NCBI GenBank assembly: GCA_023137615.1 | Contig: JAGLOS010000006.1 | Span: forward strand, 1 to 34,558 | Length of the DNA: 34,558 nt | Direction: 5' to 3' | Origin: Minisyncoccota bacterium | GTDB lineage: Bacteria; Patescibacteriota; Minisyncoccia; Phycocordibacterales; JAGLOS01 | Shown: one piece after another, positions 9,802 through 17,622 of the stretch | Numbering within the stretch: position 1 is the first letter of the stretch | Layout of the letters: every line of letters starts with the position of its first letter | Made by a program: the position numbers and the translations under genes | Notes under the pieces: model-generated | The model's input: only the letters and a program-made list of their open reading frames with translations | Databases searched by the model: none | Told to the model about the DNA's origin: nothing

Positions 9802-9833
9802 AAACATCTACGTAGATATCTACGTAGATGTTT
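9802..9833. repeat. 32-bp perfect palindrome (two tandem copies of the palindrome ATCTACGTAGAT)
   Basis: AAACATCTACGTAGAT|ATCTACGTAGATGTTT between convergent genes. Confidence 0.9.
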
Positions 9834-9854
9834 AAGACCAAAATTTACTACTTG

Positions 9855-10151
9855 TCATATACCAAGAATCGCCCGAAGCTCGTCAGACGGTTTCCATGGG
9901 GGCTCAAAGGTTAGTTCAACACGAACCTTTTGCTCTTTTGCATCTTCAAGCAATGCGCCGACTGAATCTTCAACCTTTTTAATAAGCTGATCCGCAAACG
10001 GACAAAATGGTGTAGTGAGTGTCATTGTGACCTCTACTCCACCACCATCGATCTTGATATCGTAGATCAATCCGAGTGTCCACAGGTCAAGACCGACTTC
10101 CGGGTCTTTTACTTCTTTTATTTTTTCAATGACTTTTTCTTTTGTGATCAT
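9855..10151 (-). CDS. MIP18/DUF59 family (SufT-like) Fe-S assembly protein
   Basis: MITKEKVIEKIKEVKDPEVGLDLWTLGLIYDIKI...TLTTPFCPFADQLIKKVEDSV; start moved to 10151 because the longer ORF overlaps sufC. Confidence 0.85.
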   Translation of the reverse strand: MITKEKVIEKIKEVKDPEVGLDLWTLGLIYDIKIDGGGVEVTMTLTTPFCPFADQLIKKVEDSVGALLEDAKEQKVRVELTFEPPWKPSDELRAILGI

Positions 10152-10167
10152 AAAAATGGAGTAAGTT

Positions 10168-10902
10168 TTAATCGACAAACGACCCAAAGCCATGTTCTGT
10201 AATTTCCGCGACAAGTTCTTTGCCACCCGACCGTATCAAAACGCCATCTTTCATAACATGAACAAAGTCAGGTGTAATATGATCCAAGATCGTATTATAA
10301 TGAGTGATAAGCAAAAAAGCGGTACCCTGTTTTTGTAAAATAGACAATGCTTTAAATACTTTTCGAAGTGAATCAATGTCAACACCTGAATCTATCTCGT
10401 CGAGAAAAGCAAATTTTGGTTCAAGGACAGCAAGTTGCAATACTTCTGAAAGCTTCTTTTCTCCACCCGAAAGTCCCACGTTTACATGTCTGTTTAGAAA
10501 ATCGGGATCAATATCCAACTCTTCCGCTTTTTTCTTTAAAAGCTCGTAGAAATCAACAACCGATATGTCGGGGTCATTCAACGAACGATACGACTTATGT
10601 AAAAAAGATACCAGTGTAACACCCGGTATTTCAGGTAAATATTGCATTGATAAAAATAATCCTTTTTGAGCTTTTTTCTCTGTCGCCATATCTGTAATAT
10701 TTTTCCCATCCAGTATTATTTCCCCGTTTGTTATCGTATATTTTGGATGACCCATAATAGCGTTTACAAATGTGCTCTTGCCGGAACCATTAGGACCCAT
10801 AACAACGTGAATCGATCCACTCTCAATTTCCATTGAGATATCATTCACCACATTTTTTGATTCGGTTTGTATTGAAATGTTCTTTATTTCTAATTTAGAC
10901 AT
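10168..10902 (-). CDS. sufC: Fe-S cluster assembly ATPase SufC
   Basis: MGPNGSGKSTFVNAIMGHPKY, GLSGGEKKLSEVLQLAVLEPKFAFLDEIDSGVDIDSL. Confidence 0.95.
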   Translation of the reverse strand: MSKLEIKNISIQTESKNVVNDISMEIESGSIHVVMGPNGSGKSTFVNAIMGHPKYTITNGEIILDGKNITDMATEKKAQKGLFLSMQYLPEIPGVTLVSFLHKSYRSLNDPDISVVDFYELLKKKAEELDIDPDFLNRHVNVGLSGGEKKLSEVLQLAVLEPKFAFLDEIDSGVDIDSLRKVFKALSILQKQGTAFLLITHYNTILDHITPDFVHVMKDGVLIRSGGKELVAEITEHGFGSFVD

Positions 10903-10913
10903 CGTTTTTGCAT

Positions 10914-11300
10914 TTAGTGGTCTAATAATTTTTCATAATTTTTAATTGCAGTACAAAGTGTTCCATAAGCAAGTAAAGCACATTTAGTACGCCCCGGGCT
11001 TATGGTAATACCCAGCATGGTATAAATATCTCCCGGTGTTAACAATTTTATATTTTCAACACTCATTCCTTTCACTTTGTCAGTAAGCATCGATGCGGCC
11101 GCTTGTGATATTGCACACCCGTCTCCTTCAAAAGACACATCTTCAACAACACCATTTCCAATATTGAGATACAGAACCAGACTGTCTCCGCAACTAACAT
11201 TCTTTCCATCCTGCTTTATTGAACAAGGTGAGAAAATTCCTTTATTGTGAGGGTGCTTGTAGTGGTCCAATATATTCTGTTTATATATCTCTTCATCCAT
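10914..11300 (-). CDS. sufU: Fe-S scaffold SufU/IscU-like
   Basis: ILDHYKHPHNKGIF...SCGDSLVLYL...FEGDGCAISQAAASMLTDKVKG...RTKCALLAYGTL: conserved Cys positions of the scaffold. Confidence 0.9.
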   Translation of the reverse strand: MDEEIYKQNILDHYKHPHNKGIFSPCSIKQDGKNVSCGDSLVLYLNIGNGVVEDVSFEGDGCAISQAAASMLTDKVKGMSVENIKLLTPGDIYTMLGITISPGRTKCALLAYGTLCTAIKNYEKLLDH

Positions 11301-11344
11301 AATTCTTTCAATAATACATGTATATGATCGTTTTTCAAATATTA

Positions 11345-11375
11345 AAGGTCCGGATATTCCGGACCTTGTGTTTTT
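11345..11375. terminator. Intrinsic terminator-like hairpin
   Basis: AAGGTCCGGA-TA-TTCCGGACCTT followed by a T-rich stretch on +; located between the small ORF stop and sufU. Confidence 0.65.
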
Positions 11376-11384
11376 ATAAAAATT

Positions 11385-11594
11385 TTATTTTTTAGCAAAA
11401 TTTTTCAGCTTTGCTATTTTTTCCTCTTTTCTTTTTTCTCTCATTTCATTCTTTTCTTCTTTTTCTTTCTTCTTTTTATTTTTAGAGAAAGGAATCTTTT
11501 CTCTTTTTCGGCTTCTTCCTTGGTATCTTCTTCGAGAAATTCGAGAAGTTTTAATCTTTTGATTTAAAATAAAAGAACATTCTATTTCTACCAT
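11385..11594 (-). CDS. Small Lys/Arg-rich hypothetical protein (69 aa from internal Met)
   Basis: MVEIECSFILNQKIKTSRISRRRYQGRSRKREKIPFSKNKKKKEKEEKNEMREKRKEEKIAKLKNFAKK; start 11594 preferred because the longer ORF start (11645) lies upstream of a hairpin. Confidence 0.4.
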   Translation of the reverse strand: MVEIECSFILNQKIKTSRISRRRYQGRSRKREKIPFSKNKKKKEKEEKNEMREKRKEEKIAKLKNFAKK

Positions 11595-11606
11595 ATATAT
11601 AAAAAT

Positions 11607-11641
11607 AACGGGTCGTGAGCCCGTTTTAAATAATAAAACGG
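11607..11641 (-). promoter_or_regulatory. Overlapping antiterminator/terminator-like hairpins
   Basis: On minus: CCGTTTTA-ttatt-TAAAACGG overlaps AACGGG-ctcacga-CCCGTT followed by ATTTTTAT. Confidence 0.5.
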
Positions 11642-11683
11642 ACACTCCACGTCATATGTATTCATATGTAGTGACCAAAGAAA

Positions 11684-11711
11684 ACTATACTCTTTTTGAA
11701 AGATATGTCAA
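11684..11711 (-). promoter_or_regulatory. Sigma70-type promoter
   Basis: Minus strand TTGACA-16 nt-TATAGT. Confidence 0.55.
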
Positions 11712-11766
11712 TACCACACTGAATATTTAGCGTCCCAAACCCCCTTTCAGCTCATTTTTGTAACAT

Positions 11767-12984
11767 TTATTTAAAGGTCTTGACCGCCTTTTGCAATGAC
11801 AAGATCAAACGATCCACATCATTTTTTGTATTATAAAAATACAAACTCATTCGTGCCGTCGCAGATAAACCCAATTCCTCAATAAGCGGCATCGCGCAAT
11901 GATGTCCTGCCCGTATTGCGACATTATTTTGTCCGGCTATTTGAGCAATATCATGGGGATGTATCCCGTCGATCGTAAATGAAACAATTCCGGTATTCTT
12001 TCGGACATCTGCCTCTACATACACAGTAAGTCCTTCTATTTTTTTCAACTCTTGCATTGCGTATTCTACAAGATCAGCAACGATACTATGTATTGCTTTC
12101 GTACCTCCGATATCCTCAAGATATGTAACGGCGGCGGCAAGTCCGATCACACCCGCTATATTTGACGTACCTGCCTCAAATCGAGAAATATCATCTGCCC
12201 ATGTCGCCCTATCTTTTTCCACAACATCTATCATGCTACCACCGAAGAATCCGGGATAAAGAGAATTTAATCGTTCTTTTTTCCCATATAAAACTCCAAT
12301 ACCTGTTGGACCACATATCTTATGTCCGGAGAAATAAAGAAAATCAACACCCAAATGGTGCACATCGACCGGAATATGCCCAACCGCAGCCGTCGCATCC
12401 GAAATAACGATCGCTCCAACTTTATGTCCCAATGCCACTATTTTCGAAATATCATGAATTGTTCCCAAAACATTGCTCGCAAGCATTACAGAAACGATCT
12501 TGGTCCTCTCTGTGATCAACTCTGCCGCCTTGTTATAGTCCAGTTCAAAATTATTTGCCAATGGAATATATTTCATCACAAGTTTTTTTCTTCGTGCAAA
12601 TTCCTGCAAAGGAACAATTGACGCATGATGTTCCGTAATACTTATCACGATCTCATCTCCCTCTTGCAGATCAAATGTATTCTCAAGAGCATAGACAAGC
12701 ATATTTGAAGAAGCTGTCGCACCTGCCGTAAAAATGACCTCGTCTGTACCCGCATGTATAAATTCCGCGACCCTCTCCCGTGCTTTTTCGTATTCTTGTG
12801 TTGCTTTTTCCGCTACAGGATATAACCCACGATGGATACTGGCGCGGTAGTTTGTATAATAATCTGAAATAGCATCGATCACACTCTGTGGCGTTTGAGA
12901 AGTTGCCGCCGTATCAAGATACGCAAATGTATTATCTTTCAGTACCGGAAAATCTTTTTTGATATGTTCAAACGTATTATGCAT
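11767..12984 (-). CDS. sufS: Cysteine desulfurase SufS
   Basis: YLDTAATSQTP, TEHHASIVPLQEFARR, DATAAVGHIPVDV, FLYFSGHKICGPTGIGVLYGK (PLP Lys), RAGHHCAMP. Confidence 0.95.
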   Translation of the reverse strand: MHNTFEHIKKDFPVLKDNTFAYLDTAATSQTPQSVIDAISDYYTNYRASIHRGLYPVAEKATQEYEKARERVAEFIHAGTDEVIFTAGATASSNMLVYALENTFDLQEGDEIVISITEHHASIVPLQEFARRKKLVMKYIPLANNFELDYNKAAELITERTKIVSVMLASNVLGTIHDISKIVALGHKVGAIVISDATAAVGHIPVDVHHLGVDFLYFSGHKICGPTGIGVLYGKKERLNSLYPGFFGGSMIDVVEKDRATWADDISRFEAGTSNIAGVIGLAAAVTYLEDIGGTKAIHSIVADLVEYAMQELKKIEGLTVYVEADVRKNTGIVSFTIDGIHPHDIAQIAGQNNVAIRAGHHCAMPLIEELGLSATARMSLYFYNTKNDVDRLILSLQKAVKTFK

Positions 12985-12985
12985 G

Positions 12986-14176
12986 TTATCTAAAATTTAT
13001 TGTGCTCACCTTCTTATATATAATATCCCGAAGAAATTCTTTTTCTTTTTTTTCAATTATACTCTCTAACCCGGAGCACAACATTCCCTCAACGATCATC
13101 TTGCCGGACTTGAGTTTGTCAAGACCACGCAGTTGAGGATAATACAGATCGCTATCTTTGAGAAAACTTACAGAAACACTATGCGAACAAGAGACACTCT
13201 TTTGGGAAATGTCCAAAGAAGGGATCACGTCAACCTCTGCCTCTTTTGACAACACAAGAAATCGAGCATTTTGTTCTCCTGTGATATTTTCTATGCCTTT
13301 TTTCTTCATAAAGATGTTACTTCTATATATCGTCTTGCCCTTATCGGATGCGACACCGACAGCTTGTATCAATGAATTCGTCCTCGATGAAAAATGATGC
13401 GTTGTATTATAGATATCGACAATACTTTTACCTGCGGAAATAGATATATTCTGTGTTTGTGATGACGCGTCTTCCCCTTCCAAAAAATGCTCTGCGATCG
13501 TTTTTACTATACCACCGGACAATGATTGAATACCTGTATATGAAAGTTCACCATCTTTTTGGACAAAGCTCATCAAATTTGAATGCAGAACTCCACTACC
13601 CGAGCACACTTGCGTGTATTGGATCTTTGCTTTTTCTTTTACGATCACAATAACGGTTCTTCCCGCAATTTGTGTCGAGAGATCAATATCATCCAACACC
13701 GAAAGAGTTGCCCCTTCTTCAACCACAATACACAACAAATCTCTGGCGCTGTTTTTAAAAATAGTTTTCAAAGAAACACTCCCCACCACGCCAGAGGGAC
13801 ACACCACCACCTCTCCTTCGCTAAACAAAGCCATATTAAGCACTGAATATACATCCGCCGTTTGTCGTGCTCCTAAAACTTTTTGCAACGCATTGGAAAC
13901 CTCTTTTGAAAGCTCCGGATCATTTACCGCATCTTCCCATGGAAGTACGCGAATCTCTTTTTCTTTTTGAACTTCATATATGATCGAGTCTTTATTGTCA
14001 TCGTGTCTTTTAATAGAAAAAACCTTTCCATCATATCCTATCGCCAAACCATATGACAATCTACTTTTGTTCTGATCAATATTTTGGAAAAATTCTTTCC
14101 GTATATCAAAAAAATTCTTGGATTCACCAAGTTTTTGAGAAATATCTTGTGCTTCTTTTTTCAGATCTTCATTCAT
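12986..14176 (-). CDS. sufD: SufD-like Fe-S assembly protein (SufBD family, divergent)
   Basis: 396 aa, adjacent to sufS; IYNTTHHFSSRTNSLIQAVGVASDKGKTIYRSNIFMKKKGIENITGEQNARFLVLSKEAEVDVIPSLDI resembles the SufD C-terminal core. Confidence 0.85.
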   Translation of the reverse strand: MNEDLKKEAQDISQKLGESKNFFDIRKEFFQNIDQNKSRLSYGLAIGYDGKVFSIKRHDDNKDSIIYEVQKEKEIRVLPWEDAVNDPELSKEVSNALQKVLGARQTADVYSVLNMALFSEGEVVVCPSGVVGSVSLKTIFKNSARDLLCIVVEEGATLSVLDDIDLSTQIAGRTVIVIVKEKAKIQYTQVCSGSGVLHSNLMSFVQKDGELSYTGIQSLSGGIVKTIAEHFLEGEDASSQTQNISISAGKSIVDIYNTTHHFSSRTNSLIQAVGVASDKGKTIYRSNIFMKKKGIENITGEQNARFLVLSKEAEVDVIPSLDISQKSVSCSHSVSVSFLKDSDLYYPQLRGLDKLKSGKMIVEGMLCSGLESIIEKKEKEFLRDIIYKKVSTINFR

Positions 14177-14314
14177 AAATATTGACAGTATTGATATATA
14201 CTAGTCTAATTATGGCTTAAATGCAAGAAATGCTGTATGTAAATAATGTGTTGATGTTTCTATCCTCTCAAGATTAAGTTATACTAAAGATATTATTATT
14301 TTAATGCTACTTTT

Positions 14315-14458
14315 ATGAGTTTTGAAGGAGTACCAGAACAAAAAGAAAATAATTTTGCGAGTTTCGAAAAAGCAATCAAAATGGAAACTCCCGACGGTCA
14401 GGAAAAGATCCTTACTTATATTGCTTCTCAAACAGCATTGGAATCTGCTAGAAACTAA
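14315..14458 (+). CDS. Small hypothetical protein, 47 aa
   Basis: ATG at 14315: MSFEGVPEQKENNFASFEKAIKMETPDGQEKILTYIASQTALESARN, stop TAA 14456-14458; not in supplied ORF track (too short). Confidence 0.5.
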   Translation: MSFEGVPEQKENNFASFEKAIKMETPDGQEKILTYIASQTALESARN

Positions 14459-14470
14459 TCTCTAACTTTT

Positions 14471-14752
14471 ATGGCTGAAGACATACGAAAGATCAAACTT
14501 ATAATAGAGCAGTACACATTGTTGACCAAAAGAGAAGAGATTGACCTGATAACAACACTTCATAATACACGACCGGAATATGCCCATGTATTAGCAAATC
14601 TTTTTGAACAAGATCCGCGTTGGGCTGAACAATTCTACCAAAACTACCAAGCAAAGAAACGCGCCGCGATCAACCGCAACGTTGAAGAATGGAACGCTAT
14701 TATAGAAAATGAACTACGTGATATAAGCGAGTATTTTGTAGATCAAGAATAA
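14471..14752 (+). CDS. Hypothetical protein, 93 aa, helical
   Basis: MAEDIRKIKLIIEQYTLLTKREEIDLITTLHNTRPEYAHVLANLFEQDPRWAEQFYQNYQAKKRAAINRN...; 12 nt after the 47-aa ORF. Confidence 0.65.
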   Translation: MAEDIRKIKLIIEQYTLLTKREEIDLITTLHNTRPEYAHVLANLFEQDPRWAEQFYQNYQAKKRAAINRNVEEWNAIIENELRDISEYFVDQE

Positions 14753-14756
14753 CCTC

Positions 14757-16121
14757 CTATCCGATACTATCTTTCATCTCAAGTTCAATGAGTTTGTTAA
14801 GTTCCAATGCGTATTCAAGAGGAAGTGCTTTTATAACAGGTTCGACAAACCCGTTCACCACAAGTCGTTTTGCTTCCTCTTCCGAAAAACCTCTGCTTTT
14901 GATATAAAACACCTCTTGTTCTCCTATCTTCCCCACACGTGCCTCATGTGCGATATCAGTTCTACTGTTTTCGTTTTTGATAGACGGATACGTATTTGAC
15001 CCTGATCCATCGTCCAAGATCAGAGCGTCACAATCAACCGATACTTGCACATTATCCGCGCTAGGCAATACACGTACAGACCCTCGATAATTCGATATAC
15101 CGCCACCTTTCGATATTGATTTCGAATGAATGATCGAACTGGTATCCGGTGCAACATGGATGACTTTTGACCCAGTGTCCTGTGTCTGACCAACCCCCGC
15201 CACAACCACGCCCAAGCTCTCACTACGAGCTCTTTTCCCAAGAAGGACCGATGCGGGATAGAGCATGGTCGTATGAGAACCCACATTCCCATTAAGCCAT
15301 TCAATAGATCCATCTTCATAAACTAACGCTTTTTTTGTATTTAAATTATAGGTGTTCTTTGACCAATTCTCAATACTCGAATATTTTACTCTCGCCCCCT
15401 TAAGCACATGGATCTCAACCCCTCCGGCATGAAGCGACGATGTATTATATCTAGGAGCCGAACACCCCTCGATATACTCAACATCAGAGAATTCGTCGGC
15501 AATAATAAGAGTATGCTCGAACTGACCGCTCTGCGCTTGATTCATCCTAAAATATGCCTGTAGAGGAGGACCGGCTTTTACTCCTTTTGGAACATAGATA
15601 AATGTTCCTCCGCTCCACATCGCACCATGCAAACCTGCAAACTTATGGTCGCTTACCGAGATGCATGTGGTCATAAAATATTTCTTCACCAAATCAGGAT
15701 ATTTTTGAACCGCTGTGTCCATATTTTCAAATATGACACCCTTGTCTGCAAGATCTTGTTTTATTTTATGATACACAACACCGGAATCGTATTGCGCACC
15801 AACACCGCCAAGATACTCTCGTTCTGCTTTTGGAATACCGAGTTTATCAAATGTTTCAGTTATCTCACTCGGCAATTTTTCCCAATTATCAACCTCTCCA
15901 ATTTCCGGCTCTACATAGTATGTGAGATTTTCAAGATCAAGCCCGGAAAGACCGGGACCCCACGATGGCATTGGAGTTTTTTCCCAATACCGAAATGCTT
16001 TGATCCTTTTTTTTAACATCCAGTCCGGCTCATTCTTTGATATTGAAATATGCTTAACAAGCGCAAGAGATATACCACGCTCTTTGTGTGCCGTATTTTG
16101 CTTTATTTTCCGTGAGATCAT
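14757..16121 (-). CDS. sufB: Fe-S cluster assembly protein SufB
   Basis: WMLKKRIKAFRYWEKTPMPSWGPGLSGLDLENLTYYVEP...SDHKFAGLHGAMWSGGTFIYVPKGV...EGCSAPRYNTSSLHAGGVEI...ARVGKIGEQEVFYIKSRGFSEEEAKRLVVNGFVEPV. Confidence 0.96.
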   Translation of the reverse strand: MISRKIKQNTAHKERGISLALVKHISISKNEPDWMLKKRIKAFRYWEKTPMPSWGPGLSGLDLENLTYYVEPEIGEVDNWEKLPSEITETFDKLGIPKAEREYLGGVGAQYDSGVVYHKIKQDLADKGVIFENMDTAVQKYPDLVKKYFMTTCISVSDHKFAGLHGAMWSGGTFIYVPKGVKAGPPLQAYFRMNQAQSGQFEHTLIIADEFSDVEYIEGCSAPRYNTSSLHAGGVEIHVLKGARVKYSSIENWSKNTYNLNTKKALVYEDGSIEWLNGNVGSHTTMLYPASVLLGKRARSESLGVVVAGVGQTQDTGSKVIHVAPDTSSIIHSKSISKGGGISNYRGSVRVLPSADNVQVSVDCDALILDDGSGSNTYPSIKNENSRTDIAHEARVGKIGEQEVFYIKSRGFSEEEAKRLVVNGFVEPVIKALPLEYALELNKLIELEMKDSIG

Positions 16122-16155
16122 GACTTAGCTTAAGTTGTAAGATCACTAGCTTTTA

Positions 16156-16196
16156 GTAAGATCGAGGAATGTGTAGAGTCCCTTTCTCGATCTTAC
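16156..16196. terminator. Stem-loop downstream of rpoD
   Basis: GTAAGATCGAG ... CTCGATCTTAC (11-bp perfect stem, 19-nt loop). Confidence 0.6.
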
Positions 16197-16225
16197 AAGC
16201 TAAAACCTATAAGCTCCCAGCTCAA

Positions 16226-17584
16226 TTAGTAATTTTTTAGTCGAGTCACCTTCTCGTGCTGACGAATCTTCTCAAGCGCTTTTGCTTCAATTTGACGAAT
16301 ACGCTCACGTGTCACCCCAAATTCTTTCCCAACTTCTTCAAGTGTATGCATTATGCCATCGAGAAGCCCGTGGCGCATTTCGAGTATCTTTCTCTCTTTC
16401 GGAGAAAGATCGCCTAAAATATCCTTTACTTGATCCGTCAAGATCCTTCGTGCGGATTCCTGATCCGGAGAAAGGATCTTTTCGTCTGCGATAAACTCTC
16501 CGAGCGTCGACTTTTCATCATCATCGCCAATCGGTTTTTCGAGAGAAACAGTATCTTGATCGATCTTATGGATCACATGGATCTTTTCCACCTCAAGCCC
16601 CATTTCTATCGCGACTTCTTCAGCAAGCGGTTCCCGACCAAGATCTTGAGACAATCTTCTGACTACTTGCTTATATTTGTGGATCGTCTCAACCATATGC
16701 ACCGGAATACGAATCGTTCGCGACTGGTCAGCAAGAGCTCTTGTGATCGCTTGTCGGATCCACCATGTTGCATACGTTGAAAATTTGTATCCTTTTGTCC
16801 AATCAAACTTGTCGACCGCTTTGAACAGTCCAAGATTTCCCTCTTGAATAAGATCAAGTAACGTCAGATCAGGACTGCGCCCCACATACTTCTTTGCGAT
16901 CGAAACCACAAGACGTAAATTTGCTCGCGCAAGAAGATTTCGCGCCTCGTCTTCTCCTGCTTCAATACGTTGAGCAAGTTCTTTTTCTTCTTCAGCTTTT
17001 AAAAGAGGGTACTGACCGATCTCTTTTAGATACATCTGCACAGAATCGTATGAGGAATCAGGGTTTAGTAGATTTTTCTTTCCCAAAAACTCTTCATCTT
17101 TTTCAACATCCAAAAACCCTCCTCCTTCAAGGACATCTATTTTTAACTCAAAAAGTCTTTCATATAATTCTTCCAAAAAAATTATATCGTCCTCAATGGT
17201 AGGAAATTTCTTTAATATTTCATTGTATGTAACAAAACCACGCTCATGCCCTTTCTTTATAAAATCTTCCGCACTTTTCTTCCATTTTTCCTTTTTCTTT
17301 TTAGTGTATACGGGACGTCGAGTTTTTTTCACCATCTTTTTTGCCGCTTTTCGTTTTGGAGAAGTTTTCTTTGCGGTTTTTTTCGCCGGTGCTTTTTTCT
17401 TGATTTTTTTTACTGCTTTTTTTGTTAATACTGCCTTCTTTTTCACCGTTTTTTTTGCGATCTTTTTTGCAACTTTCCGTCTTGAAGAAGTTTTCTTTAC
17501 ACTCTTTTTTGCCGGAGTCTTTTTTACTGCTTTTTTTACAAGGGCTTTTTTCTTGGGCTTTTTTGCTACTTTTTTTGTTGACAT
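16226..17584 (-). CDS. rpoD: RNA polymerase primary sigma factor with Lys/Ala-rich N-terminal extension
   Basis: Regions 2-4 intact: [101 protein letters not shown]-terminal (KKA/PAKK)n. Confidence 0.95.
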   Translation of the reverse strand: MSTKKVAKKPKKKALVKKAVKKTPAKKSVKKTSSRRKVAKKIAKKTVKKKAVLTKKAVKKIKKKAPAKKTAKKTSPKRKAAKKMVKKTRRPVYTKKKKEKWKKSAEDFIKKGHERGFVTYNEILKKFPTIEDDIIFLEELYERLFELKIDVLEGGGFLDVEKDEEFLGKKNLLNPDSSYDSVQMYLKEIGQYPLLKAEEEKELAQRIEAGEDEARNLLARANLRLVVSIAKKYVGRSPDLTLLDLIQEGNLGLFKAVDKFDWTKGYKFSTYATWWIRQAITRALADQSRTIRIPVHMVETIHKYKQVVRRLSQDLGREPLAEEVAIEMGLEVEKIHVIHKIDQDTVSLEKPIGDDDEKSTLGEFIADEKILSPDQESARRILTDQVKDILGDLSPKERKILEMRHGLLDGIMHTLEEVGKEFGVTRERIRQIEAKALEKIRQHEKVTRLKNY

Positions 17585-17622
17585 ACTACTATGGTATCTT
17601 TTTGACTAATAATACTGACTGA

